NCBI RefSeq assembly: GCF_002095475.1
Contig: NZ_MLFR01000014.1
Span: forward strand, 1 to 64,000
Source of the DNA: Pantoea rwandensis
GTDB taxonomy: Bacteria; Pseudomonadota; Gammaproteobacteria; Enterobacterales; Enterobacteriaceae
DNA: 64,000 nt
Direction: 5' to 3'
The position numbers and the translations under genes are program-made. Positions within the stretch are counted from its first letter, which is position 1, and every line of letters starts with the position of its first letter. The notes below the pieces were generated by a model that was not told where the DNA came from, made no database searches, and was given only the letters and a program-made list of their open reading frames with translations. Positions 17,521 through 25,927 of the stretch are shown here, piece by piece.

Positions 17521-18092
17521 GAACGGGTGCATTTCTGCTGATGCTGAGTCTGCTATTAAGCGGCTGTGCGCAGCATGAGGGTCAGTCCAATCGGCCAACC
17601 GCATGGCTCAAGCCAGGCGTGCGCGTCACCTTACCGGCTCCGGGTATTTCCCCTGCGTTTCAGCAGCAGCAATTGTTGACCGGTCACGCGAAAGGGAAAA
17701 CCCAGTCGCTGCTGGTGTTGCTGAGTGCTGACGCGCAACAAATCAGCCTGGCGGGGCTATCCTCGTTGGGGATTCGCTTGTTCCGCGTGACCTATGATAA
17801 AAACGGCATTCATACTCAGCAAATGATGGCACTGCCAGAGATGCCACCTGCGAGTCAGGTGCTGGCCGATGTGATGCTCAGCCACTGGCCTGTTAGCGCC
17901 TGGCAGCCACAGTTGCCGCCAGGCTGGCAGTTGGTCGACATCGGCGATCGTCGCGAGTTGCGCGATGCGTCCGGCGAGCTGGTGACGCTGATTCGCTACC
18001 TGCAACGCGGGAAGATCCGCGAGCCGATCAGCATCGATCAGCGCGCCTTCGGTTATCAAATTGACATCCAGCATCTGGACGCTTCTTCATGA
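17517..18092 (+). CDS. apeN: DUF3261-type lipoprotein ApeN
   Basis: A 191-residue lipoprotein with signal and lipobox LLLSGC (Cys16). It belongs to the DUF3261 group that accompanies APE exporters. By analogy with LolB it could receive the cargo at the outer membrane, but that is inference from the LolA-like and MMPL neighbours. The start at 17517 overlaps the apeM stop by ATGA, and the end overlaps apeO in the same way. Confidence 0.82.
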   Translation: MRTGAFLLMLSLLLSGCAQHEGQSNRPTAWLKPGVRVTLPAPGISPAFQQQQLLTGHAKGKTQSLLVLLSADAQQISLAGLSSLGIRLFRVTYDKNGIHTQQMMALPEMPPASQVLADVMLSHWPVSAWQPQLPPGWQLVDIGDRRELRDASGELVTLIRYLQRGKIREPISIDQRAFGYQIDIQHLDASS

Positions 18093-19246
18093 TCTACATC
18101 TCGGCTTTCGGTATGGTGAATGCATTGGGCAACAGCCTGGCACAGATTGCTGCGCAGCTGACGCAAGGCCGTGCGCCCGGCATGCAGCCGCGCGAAGGCT
18201 GGTTGCAGCAGGGGAAGGTTTGCTGGCTCGGCGAAGTGCAGGGCGAGTTGCCGTCGATCCCGGTTGCGCTTGCTGCGCATAACACACGCAATAACCAATT
18301 ACTGTTAGCGGCACTGGCTCAGATTCGCCCAGCCGTCGAGGCCGCCATAGCCCTGTATGGACGTGATCGCGTGGCGATTGTGCTCGGCACCAGTACGTCG
18401 GGTGTGGATGAAGGTGACCGTCAGGTCGATGAAGGCCTGGCGGGTTACGATTATCGCATGCAAGAGTTAGGTGACCCCTCACGCTTCCTGGCGCACTACC
18501 TTGAACTCGACGGCCCGGCCTACACCCTTTCTACAGCTTGCTCTTCCAGCGCTCGCGCTCTGATCAGCGGGCAACGCTTAATTCAGGCTGGACTGGCGGA
18601 CGTGGCGCTGGTGGGAGGAGCCGACTCCCTCAGCCGTATGCCGATTAATGGTTTCGCCAGCCTGGATTCACTCTCTGCGTCCCAGTGTGCGCCGTTCAGC
18701 GCCGAGCGTGATGGCATCTCCATCGGGGAAGCCGCGGCACTGCTCTTACTCACGCGTGAATCCCAGCCACTGGCGCTGCTTGGAGCTGGCGAGTCGTCGG
18801 ATGCCTGGCATATGTCAGCACCGCATCCAGAAGGCGAGGGTGCTGAGCGCGCGATGCGGATGGCGCTCCAGCAGGCGGGTTTGCAGCCGCAGGAAGTTGG
18901 CTATATCAATCTGCACGGTACGGCTACGCCGCTCAATGACCAGGTGGAAGCGGGCGTTATCCATCGTTTGTTTGGCGACAGCGTGCCATGTAGCTCGACC
19001 AAACATCTGACGGGCCACACCTTAGGCGCAGCCGGTGCGACGGAGGCCGCCTTGGCGGCGCTGATTGTGCAACAAAACTTGCCTTTACCGGCGCAGGATT
19101 TTAGCGCAAGCACCCAAGATTCTACGTTGCCAGCCTGTGGATTACTCACGTCACCCCAGCCGCTGGCACGTCCCATTATTGCCTCAAACTCTTTTGCTTT
19201 TGGCGGGAACAATACCTGCCTGATTGTAGGAAAGCCTCATGACTGA
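18089..19246 (+). CDS. apeO: Beta-ketoacyl synthase ApeO (elongating KS)
   Basis: A 385-residue FabF-like ketosynthase with the full triad: Cys151 in STACSSSARA, His in NLHGTATPLND, and His in KHLTGHTLGAAGATE. In Xenorhabdus ApeO is the catalytic partner of ApeC and elongates the polyene with malonyl units. Junctions on both sides are overlaps of 4 and 8 bp. Confidence 0.88.
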   Translation: MIYISAFGMVNALGNSLAQIAAQLTQGRAPGMQPREGWLQQGKVCWLGEVQGELPSIPVALAAHNTRNNQLLLAALAQIRPAVEAAIALYGRDRVAIVLGTSTSGVDEGDRQVDEGLAGYDYRMQELGDPSRFLAHYLELDGPAYTLSTACSSSARALISGQRLIQAGLADVALVGGADSLSRMPINGFASLDSLSASQCAPFSAERDGISIGEAAALLLLTRESQPLALLGAGESSDAWHMSAPHPEGEGAERAMRMALQQAGLQPQEVGYINLHGTATPLNDQVEAGVIHRLFGDSVPCSSTKHLTGHTLGAAGATEAALAALIVQQNLPLPAQDFSASTQDSTLPACGLLTSPQPLARPIIASNSFAFGGNNTCLIVGKPHD

Positions 19247-19715
19247 TTTTCTGCCGGTGAGCCAATATTTGCCGCACCGCGCACCGATGTTGTTATTAGA
19301 CCGCGTCCTTCAGGTCAGCGAAGACAGCGTCGTGTGTGAAGTGACAGTAAATAACCAAGGTGTGCTGGCCCCTTTTCTTACCGCGCAAGGTGAATTACCC
19401 GCGTGGTTTGGCGTTGAAATCATGGCGCAAACGGTGGGCGTCTGGTCCGGTTATCATGCCCGCCAACGCGGCGATATCGATATTCGTCCCGGTATGCTGT
19501 TAGGGGGGCGAGGCTATCGTGCAATAACGCCCAGCTTTGCGGCGAATAGCAGGTTATGCGTTGCAATGCACCTGCTAATGCGGGATGACAAACTCGGCAG
19601 TTTTGAAGGCGAAATCCGTAGTCAGGACAGAGTGATAGCCAGTGGTCGGCTGAACACCTATCAGCCGGATGAACAGGAACTCACCCGATTAGCACAACAA
19701 GGAACTCAGCCATGA
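19239..19715 (+). CDS. apeP: Hotdog-fold 3-hydroxyacyl-ACP dehydratase ApeP
   Basis: A 158-residue dehydratase related to FabZ/FabA-like domains. It has the opening QYLPHRAPMLLLDRVL and the central helix start WFGVEIMAQTVGVWSGYHA, where Glu is the expected catalytic acid. It is the partner of ApeI, which supplies the His motif of the pair. It precedes the ketoreductase with a 4-bp overlap. Confidence 0.87.
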   Translation: MTDFLPVSQYLPHRAPMLLLDRVLQVSEDSVVCEVTVNNQGVLAPFLTAQGELPAWFGVEIMAQTVGVWSGYHARQRGDIDIRPGMLLGGRGYRAITPSFAANSRLCVAMHLLMRDDKLGSFEGEIRSQDRVIASGRLNTYQPDEQELTRLAQQGTQP

Positions 19716-20443
19716 CACGCAACGTATTAGTGACCGGCGCAAGTAAAGGTATTGGCCGTGCCATCGCATTGCGTCTGGCGCAGGATGGATTTCAGGTGGT
19801 GGTGCATTATCACCGTGATGAGCAGGGCGCGCAGCAGACGCTGGCGGAAATTGAAGCCGCGGGCGGCAACGGGCGCGTGCTGGCATTCGATGTCGCACAG
19901 CGCGAGGCGACACGTTCAGCCATTGAACAGGATATTGCTGCGCACGGCGCTTACTACGGTGTAGTGAACAATGCGGGCATCACGCGGGATGGCGCGTTCC
20001 CGGCGCTAACCGAAGACGAATGGGATACGGTGATCCACACCAATCTCGACAGTTTCTACAACGTTCTCCACCCCTGTGTGATGCCGATGATTGGTCTGCG
20101 TAAAGGTGGACGTATCATTACGTTGTCATCGGTTTCTGGCCTGATGGGCAATCGTGGTCAGGTGAACTACAGCGCGGCGAAAGCCGGGATTATCGGCGCG
20201 ACCAAAGCGCTAGCGATAGAACTGGCTAAACGAAAAATCACCGTCAACTGTATCGCACCGGGATTGATCGACACCGGAATGACCGACCTGGAACCGTTAG
20301 TGATCGATGAAGCGCTGAAGATCATTCCGATGAAGCGTATGGGGGCGGCGGAAGAAGTCGCCGGGCTGGCCAGCTATTTGATGTCAGATATCGCGGGCTA
20401 TGTCACGCGTCAGGTGATTTCAATTAACGGAGGTATGTTGTGA
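19712..20443 (+). CDS. apeQ: 3-oxoacyl-ACP ketoreductase ApeQ
   Basis: A 243-residue short-chain dehydrogenase of the FabG type. The cofactor site TGASKGIG is at residues 8-15, NNAG at 86-89, and the catalytic residues Ser140, Tyr153 and Lys157 lie in LSSVSGLMGNRGQVNYSAAK. It reduces the beta-keto group before dehydration to give the conjugated chain. Overlaps of 4 bp on both sides. Confidence 0.9.
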   Translation: MTRNVLVTGASKGIGRAIALRLAQDGFQVVVHYHRDEQGAQQTLAEIEAAGGNGRVLAFDVAQREATRSAIEQDIAAHGAYYGVVNNAGITRDGAFPALTEDEWDTVIHTNLDSFYNVLHPCVMPMIGLRKGGRIITLSSVSGLMGNRGQVNYSAAKAGIIGATKALAIELAKRKITVNCIAPGLIDTGMTDLEPLVIDEALKIIPMKRMGAAEEVAGLASYLMSDIAGYVTRQVISINGGML

Positions 20444-21675
20444 TTCAGCGTGTAGTGGTAACCGGCATGGGCGGCGTCACGGCGTTTGGTGAAAGCTGGC
20501 CTGAAGTGGCTGCGCGTCTGAAGCAGGGGGAAAATGCCGTGCGTAAGATGCCTGAGTGGGAGATTTATGATGGCCTCCATACCTTACTCGGTGCCCCGGT
20601 CGATAACTTCGCTTTGCCTGCGCACTACACCCGTAAGCGCATTCGCTCCATGGGCCGCGTGTCATTGATGGCGACGCGTGCGACTGAACTCGCACTGGAA
20701 CAAGCGGGGCTGATTGACCATCCGGTGCTGACCAGCGGTGAAACCGGTATTGCGTATGGCTCGTCCACCGGCAGTACCGGTCCGGTGAGTGAATTCGCCA
20801 CCATGCTGACGGAAAAGCATACCAATAATATTACCGGCACCACCTACGTGCAGATGATGCCGCACACAACGGCAGTGAACGCGGGTTTATTTTTTGGTTT
20901 ACGGGGTCGCGTGATCCCTACGTCAAGTGCCTGTACTTCAGGCAGCCAGGCGATTGGTTATGCGTGGGAAGCGATTCGTCATGGTTATCAAACCGTCATG
21001 GTCGCGGGAGGGGCAGAAGAGCTTTGCCCGTCCGAAGCGGCGGTGTTTGATACCCTGTTTGCCACCAGCCAGCGTAATGATGCGCCTCATACCTCACCGG
21101 CACCGTTTGACCAGCAGCGTGATGGTTTAGTGATTGGTGAGGGTGCCGGTACGCTGATCCTCGAATCTTTGGAACATGCGCAAGCGCGCGGCGCAACCAT
21201 TTATGCCGAGCTGGTGGGGTTCCACACTAACTGCGACGCGGCGCATATTACCCAGCCGCAGCGTGAAACCATGCAAATCTGCATTGAAAGAGCGTTGAAG
21301 ACCGCCGGCGTGACGCCAGACCAGATTGGTTATATCAATGCGCATGGTACGGCTACTGACCGCGGCGATATCGCTGAAAGCCTGGCGACCGCGGCGATTT
21401 TCGGCGAACAGACGCCGATATCATCATTGAAAAGCTACTTTGGGCATACCTTGGGGGCGTGTGGTGCACTAGAAGCCTGGATGAGCATTGAGATGATGCG
21501 TGAAGGGTGGTTTGCGCCTACGTTGAATTTGTCGCAACCGGCGCAAGAGTGCGGCGAACTGGATTACATCATCGGCGAACCACGGCTGATTGATACGGAT
21601 TACATCCAGTCTAACAACTTTGCCTTCGGTGGTATTAATACTTCGCTGGTGTTCAAACGCTGGAGTGAAGCTTAA
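20440..21675 (+). CDS. apeR: Beta-ketoacyl synthase ApeR
   Basis: A 411-residue FabF-like ketosynthase with Cys165 in SSACTSGSQA, His in NAHGTATDRGD and His in KSYFGHTLGACGALE. It is complete and distinct from ApeO. In published systems ApeR is a second ketosynthase, probably for initiation or priming. It is the last gene of the operon, followed 14 bp later by a strong terminator. Confidence 0.88.
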   Translation: MIQRVVVTGMGGVTAFGESWPEVAARLKQGENAVRKMPEWEIYDGLHTLLGAPVDNFALPAHYTRKRIRSMGRVSLMATRATELALEQAGLIDHPVLTSGETGIAYGSSTGSTGPVSEFATMLTEKHTNNITGTTYVQMMPHTTAVNAGLFFGLRGRVIPTSSACTSGSQAIGYAWEAIRHGYQTVMVAGGAEELCPSEAAVFDTLFATSQRNDAPHTSPAPFDQQRDGLVIGEGAGTLILESLEHAQARGATIYAELVGFHTNCDAAHITQPQRETMQICIERALKTAGVTPDQIGYINAHGTATDRGDIAESLATAAIFGEQTPISSLKSYFGHTLGACGALEAWMSIEMMREGWFAPTLNLSQPAQECGELDYIIGEPRLIDTDYIQSNNFAFGGINTSLVFKRWSEA

Positions 21676-21688
21676 ATCTCGTTTCAAG

Positions 21689-21719
21689 GCGGCTTTCGGT
21701 ATGGAAGCCGCTGTTTTTC
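21689..21719 (+). terminator. Terminator of the APE operon
   Basis: GCGGCTT (21689-21695) pairs with AAGCCGC (21705-21711) around a 9-nt loop, followed by TG and five T. It lies 14 bp downstream of the apeR stop. Confidence 0.85.
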
Positions 21720-21860
21720 AGTGATAACCCGCCCCAAAATCCCCACATAGCATGTGCCAAAGTGACGATGCTTGTTCACCTCACCATTCAATGAGTTCAA
21801 ATCGATAATTTCAACTTTTTCCCCTGACCTTTTGTGGCCTTAAAAGTTCCAAGATTTTTC

Positions 21861-21920
21861 TTGCTTTCCGTTTAGCAGAACGCATAATCGCAAACCGTAA
21901 TAAAAATGATTATCAATTTC
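21861..21920 (+). promoter_or_regulatory. Promoter with Fur box for the siderophore receptor
   Basis: TTGCTT (21861-21866) and CATAAT (21883-21888) are spaced 16 bp. AAAAATGATTATCAATTTC (21902-21920) matches the 19-bp Fur consensus at 14 positions. It lies just after the likely start point and 21 bp before the receptor ATG, so iron-bound Fur would block transcription. Confidence 0.75.
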
Positions 21921-21941
21921 CTTCTTAATCAGGGGTTCTTC

Positions 21942-24149
21942 ATGCGTTCGACGCCTTTCAATCCCGGACTGAAACCGACGCTGCTTGCCGTCATGGTCAG
22001 CGCCGGTTGTTTGCCAGTGATGGCTGCTACCACCAACACCACCAGTACTCCTTCAACGGCTGCGAAAAATGATCAGCAGACGCTCGTCGTGACCGCCACA
22101 CCGCAATCGGACTTCAAGCCGGGTGGTAATGATTTAGTGCCAGCATACCTGGATGGTCAGATCGCCCATGGCGGCCGCCTCGGCATGCTCGGTGAGCAGA
22201 ATGCGATGGATGTGCCGTTCAACGTTATCAGCTTCACCTCGAAGATGATTCAGGACCAACAGGCGAAAACCATCGCGGATGTCGTGCGTAATGACGCCAG
22301 CGTGCAGAATGTACAGGGTTATGGTAACTACGCTGAAACCTACCGCATTCGTGGTTTTGAGCTGGACGGTGATGATATGACATACGGTGGCCTGTCAGGC
22401 GTTGTGCCGCGTCAGGTCATTGATACGCAACTAATTGATCGTGTTGAAGTATTTAAAGGTGCGAACTCTCTGGTAAACGGTGCGGCGAGTTCGGGTGTGG
22501 GCGGGATGATAAACCTCGAACCTAAACACGCTGAAGATACGCCAATGGCACGTGTCGGCCTTGATTACACCTCATCTTCTCAGGTGGGTGGCTCTGTTGA
22601 TGCGGGCCGTCGTTTTGGTGATAACAACCAGTTTGGTGTGCGCGTCAACGTGCTGGATCGCGAAGGTGATACTGCGGTTCATGGCGCGAAACGCCGTACA
22701 ACTGCGGCATCAATCGGTCTGGATTACCGTGGCGATCGCCTGCGTACTTCACTGGATGTGGGCTATCAAAAGCAGACATTCCATGGGGACCGCATTGGTA
22801 TCAACGTCAGTGGGCTGGACTTCATTCCTGCAGCGCCATCTGCCACGCACAACACCAGCCAACCGTGGGTGTATAGCGATATCGAAAGTGAATTCGGTAT
22901 GGCAAAAGCAGAATATGATTTCACTGATAATTGGACCTGGTACGGTGCAGTTGGTGCGCAGCATTCACATGAGATTGGTTTGTATGCCAGCCCAGTTGTG
23001 TCTAATGCCAGCGGTGATGCACAGTACGGTCGTTTAGATACTAACCGAATCAACGATGGCTTCAGCGGCATGACGGGCATTCGCGGTAATTTCTCTACCG
23101 GCCCCGTTACCCACAAGGTCAACTTTGGTTACTCAGCAAATATTGCGAGCAACAAAACTGCGTGGCGGTATGGCGGAGCGTCTGTTGATACCAATATTTA
23201 TGACACGCCGACCACATCCGTTCCAGCAAACACCCTCAGCAGCGGTGATTATCACGACCCTCTGACCACGGGGCGCACCCGTACGCAAGGTTATCTGCTG
23301 AGCGATACGCTGGGCTTCTTCGACGACACCTTGCTGTTCACGGCGGGTGCTCGCCACCAGAAAGTAGTCGTGCGCAGCTATGATAACAATACGGGTGCAG
23401 AAGATTCAGCCTCTAACTTTGACGCTAGCCGTTGGATGCCGACCTATGGTGTGGTTTACAAACCATGGAAAGAAGTCTCTTTCTATGCAAACCATACCGA
23501 AGCGTTGCAACCGGGTACTGCTGCGCCGAACACGGCGACCAACTATGGTAAAACCACTGGCATTGCTCACTCGAAACAAAATGAAGTGGGTGTGAAGGTT
23601 GATTTCGATCGCATGGGTGGTGCTCTGTCACTGTTTGATATCCGCAAACCGAATGCCATCACCAATAGCGATGGTTTCTATGCGCTGAATGGTGAGCAGC
23701 GCAACCGCGGTGTGGAATTGAACCTGTTTGGTGAACCGGTACTGGGCTTCCGCCTGAATGGTAGTGCAACCTGGCTGGATGCACAGATCACCGAATCGGC
23801 GAACGGAAGCTTGAACGGTAAGCAAGCGATTGGTGTGCCGCGCTACTACTTCGTACTGGGCGCAGAATATGACATCAAGCCAGTAGATGGTCTGACAGCA
23901 ACCGCCTATGTTAACCACTCTGGTTCACAATTTGCCGATGCGCAGAACACCAAGTCACTGGATAGCTACACCACGCTGGATCTGGGCGTGCGTTATCGCA
24001 CCAAAGTTAACGAGCATGACATGGTATGGCGTGTGGGAGTGGATAACGTCACCAATGAGAAATACTGGGCAAGTGTAGAAAGCTACGGTACTTACATCTA
24101 TCAGGGCGATCCACGTACGCTGAAAGTCTCTATGAGCTACGATTTCTAA
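21942..24149 (+). CDS. TonB-dependent siderophore receptor, FcuA/ferrichrome-type
   Basis: A 735-residue outer membrane receptor. The ATG at 21942 gives a signal peptide ending near LPVMAA, and an AGGGG lies upstream; the 12-codon extension from 21906 overlaps the Fur box and was not used. A TonB box (QTLVVTA) follows, then the plug domain (DVVRNDASVQNVQGYGNYAE, RVEVFKGANSLVNG), a 22-strand barrel and a terminal aromatic residue in SMSYDF. The overall character resembles Yersinia FcuA, but the ligand is not proven. It stands alone with its own Fur box. Confidence 0.88.
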   Translation: MRSTPFNPGLKPTLLAVMVSAGCLPVMAATTNTTSTPSTAAKNDQQTLVVTATPQSDFKPGGNDLVPAYLDGQIAHGGRLGMLGEQNAMDVPFNVISFTSKMIQDQQAKTIADVVRNDASVQNVQGYGNYAETYRIRGFELDGDDMTYGGLSGVVPRQVIDTQLIDRVEVFKGANSLVNGAASSGVGGMINLEPKHAEDTPMARVGLDYTSSSQVGGSVDAGRRFGDNNQFGVRVNVLDREGDTAVHGAKRRTTAASIGLDYRGDRLRTSLDVGYQKQTFHGDRIGINVSGLDFIPAAPSATHNTSQPWVYSDIESEFGMAKAEYDFTDNWTWYGAVGAQHSHEIGLYASPVVSNASGDAQYGRLDTNRINDGFSGMTGIRGNFSTGPVTHKVNFGYSANIASNKTAWRYGGASVDTNIYDTPTTSVPANTLSSGDYHDPLTTGRTRTQGYLLSDTLGFFDDTLLFTAGARHQKVVVRSYDNNTGAEDSASNFDASRWMPTYGVVYKPWKEVSFYANHTEALQPGTAAPNTATNYGKTTGIAHSKQNEVGVKVDFDRMGGALSLFDIRKPNAITNSDGFYALNGEQRNRGVELNLFGEPVLGFRLNGSATWLDAQITESANGSLNGKQAIGVPRYYFVLGAEYDIKPVDGLTATAYVNHSGSQFADAQNTKSLDSYTTLDLGVRYRTKVNEHDMVWRVGVDNVTNEKYWASVESYGTYIYQGDPRTLKVSMSYDF

Positions 24150-24158
24150 TCTGCTCTT

Positions 24159-24190
24159 AATGGGGTGCGATTGCACCCCATTGTCCTTTC
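24159..24190 (+). terminator. Hairpin downstream of the receptor gene
   Basis: AATGGGGTGC (24159-24168), loop GATT and GCACCCCATT (24173-24182) form a perfect 10-bp stem, followed by GTCCTTTC. The U-tract is weak but the stem is strong and lies 9 bp after the stop. Confidence 0.65.
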
Positions 24191-24279
24191 ATTCTGAAAT
24201 AATTCTGTACCTTAAGACGTATTCCATTACACTCAGTACGGCAATCCTGCACGACAAGTATCTCTTTCATTGAGCTAAC

Positions 24280-24423
24280 ATGAGTTCACCCGCGCCTCCT
24301 GACGATCACGACGAACCCTTACGGCAGTCATTGGACGACGCGCACTTCGCCATTGTGGTACTTGCAGTGACCTCTGTTACCCTTATAATCTTCGTCCTGA
24401 TGGTGACGTTATGGATGAGCTAA
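24280..24423 (+). CDS. Small single-span membrane protein (47 aa), unknown
   Basis: A short ORF with a hydrophilic acidic N-terminus (PPDDHDEPLRQSLDDAH) followed by one strongly hydrophobic helix (FAIVVLAVTSVTLIIFVLMV) that ends almost at the stop. The ribosome site is weak. The one-helix layout, the tandem second gene of similar type 39 bp later and the absence of any other gene here argue for a real pair. No homologue is recognised. Confidence 0.5.
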   Translation: MSSPAPPDDHDEPLRQSLDDAHFAIVVLAVTSVTLIIFVLMVTLWMS

Positions 24424-24462
24424 GGTCAGCAACGGTTCAAGGAAGCCTGCAAGGAGATGTCG

Positions 24463-24636
24463 ATGGAAGCCCGAGATGACAAACTGATAGCCATAATTGG
24501 CTTGCTCTCTGCCTGTTTAATTGGTGTGGTGTTTCTATTCACCATGACCTGGCTGACCGATGTGCGTCACCCGGCTGATCCCACACTGGATGTCCAAACC
24601 TGCCCGCCTAAAACTGTACCTTCACAACACACTTAG
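24463..24636 (+). CDS. Small single-span membrane protein (57 aa), unknown
   Basis: The ORF opens MEARDDKLIAIIGLL, has one membrane helix (about residues 7-30) and a short tail with one Cys (VQTCPPKTVP). AAGGAG lies 6 nt before the ATG at 24463, a strong ribosome site; an ATG at 24457 is too close to it. Its stop overlaps the end of the convergent glycosidase gene by 4 bp. With the preceding 47-residue protein it may form a two-subunit membrane element. Function unknown. Confidence 0.6.
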   Translation: MEARDDKLIAIIGLLSACLIGVVFLFTMTWLTDVRHPADPTLDVQTCPPKTVPSQHT

Positions 24637-25772
24637 ATCTGATTACGCCATTTAATCTGCTGGCTGCGTAACTCCAGCGCCAGTGCCTCATGCAATGTTC
24701 GATTGCCATTAGGATCGCCAAGACCAAATAGTGCGCCTGGTGAACGGCGATCGTCGGCCCACGCGGGATACTCCACCACCGGGTAAAGGGATATTCCCTC
24801 CAGTGCAACGCCTTGCGCCAGCGCCAGCATCGCTTCTTCAGCTACGTGTCGTAACCAGGGCGCGCGTGCCTCACCTTCCGCGCCCGTTTCAGCCAGCAGC
24901 AGCGGACGCTGGTAGCGCTGCCAGCATTGCTGAAGTAGCTGATGCAGCGGCTGATAGGCCGCATGTTGTGCGGAGAGCGTATCACCGGATAAAAACCAGT
25001 GATTATCCGGGTAGTAGTTCAGGCCAAGAATATCCAAAAAATCCTCGCGTCCGCCCAGCTCAGGCGCATCACGTCCGGCAATCCAGTCCCAGGCTTCAAA
25101 CTGCGCCTGATTTTGCGCATCAGCGTAGGGCTTACTGTCGGGATTATCGGGATCGGGGGCGATCTGCACCAGCGGGTCGGTGAGCACGAAACGGGCATCA
25201 GGATAGATATCACGAATCGCATGCATGGCCGCGATCGTCGCGCGCACCAGTTGGCGCTTGAGTTCGCGTCCGCGTTCGCTGGCGTAGGGGTCGAGCCACG
25301 AGACATCGGCTCCTGCCCATGACCAGAACGAGATCTGATTGATAGGGGTAAAGAAGGGATGTTGTACTCCCTCATCTCGCATCAGTCGCGCCATCGCGCG
25401 TGCGAAGCGCTCGAAATGATCGACAAAAGAGGTGCGCCAGATATCGAGGTGCTCGGGATAGCCAAAATGCGCCAATTCCCAGATGATTTGCATATCGTGT
25501 CGGGCCGCAGCGTGAATCATCGGTAAGAAGCTGCGCCAGTCATATTCATTGGGTGTGGCTTCAATTAAGTGCCAGCGCGCGCCGTCACGCGCAGTGAGTA
25601 AACCTTCTTGCGCCAGCGCCGCGTAATCTTTTTCCAGCAGCATGTCATGACCGCTACTGATGACCATATCAATTCGACGCCCTCCACTGCGACAGGCGGT
25701 GGAGCAGGGGAAACTGCCCTGGAAGAAACTGCGAAAAAGATGTGGGTGATGGTGTGGGGATTGCTGGGGCAT
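24633..25772 (-). CDS. Glycoside hydrolase family 1-like protein with Gln at the acid/base site
   Basis: A 379-residue soluble protein resembling bacterial GH1-like beta-glucosidases in the phrases IIWELAHFGYPEHLDIW, DFLDILGLNYYPDNHW and the nucleophile segment LLLAETGAEG (Glu295). Where family members have Asn-Glu, this protein has FTPINQISFW with Gln146 (codon CAG at 25335-25337). It could act like plant myrosinases, which also carry Gln there, or be inactive. The start 25772 follows GGAGAGG at a good distance. It is divergent from clsC and convergent with the small membrane pair. Confidence 0.7.
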   Translation of the reverse strand: MPQQSPHHHPHLFRSFFQGSFPCSTACRSGGRRIDMVISSGHDMLLEKDYAALAQEGLLTARDGARWHLIEATPNEYDWRSFLPMIHAAARHDMQIIWELAHFGYPEHLDIWRTSFVDHFERFARAMARLMRDEGVQHPFFTPINQISFWSWAGADVSWLDPYASERGRELKRQLVRATIAAMHAIRDIYPDARFVLTDPLVQIAPDPDNPDSKPYADAQNQAQFEAWDWIAGRDAPELGGREDFLDILGLNYYPDNHWFLSGDTLSAQHAAYQPLHQLLQQCWQRYQRPLLLAETGAEGEARAPWLRHVAEEAMLALAQGVALEGISLYPVVEYPAWADDRRSPGALFGLGDPNGNRTLHEALALELRSQQIKWRNQI

Positions 25773-25927
25773 AATCCTCTCCTCACGGTAAACGCCGGAT
25801 GCAGAACGCAAGCCTAAGTCTAGACTCTAAATTAACGTCGCGTCAGCGAGCCGATACAGAAGCCTCTGATTGGCTTCAGGCGCGGGAATACCAACAATAA
25901 AAGATCCAGTGAATTCAGGGATTCGGT

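Larger units (their letters stand above)
8265..21675 (+). other. Aryl polyene (APE) biosynthetic gene cluster
   Basis: Sixteen same-strand genes match the type II polyketide-like APE clusters of E. coli and Xenorhabdus in content and in order C to R. They are two carrier proteins, three ketosynthase-like proteins, two hotdog dehydratases, a ketoreductase, an acyl-activating ligase, a thioesterase, two acyltransferase-type genes and four envelope or transport proteins. Nearly every junction overlaps or is under 12 bp, so it is one operon. The usual product is a yellow aryl-headed polyene carboxylate esterified to an outer membrane lipid, which protects against oxidative stress and aids biofilm. 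No methyltransferase gene lies in the window. Confidence 0.92.

Noticed and set aside
22552..23037. A 161-codon frame inside the TonB receptor gene
   Set aside because: It is the same strand in another frame within a conserved receptor, with no start context.
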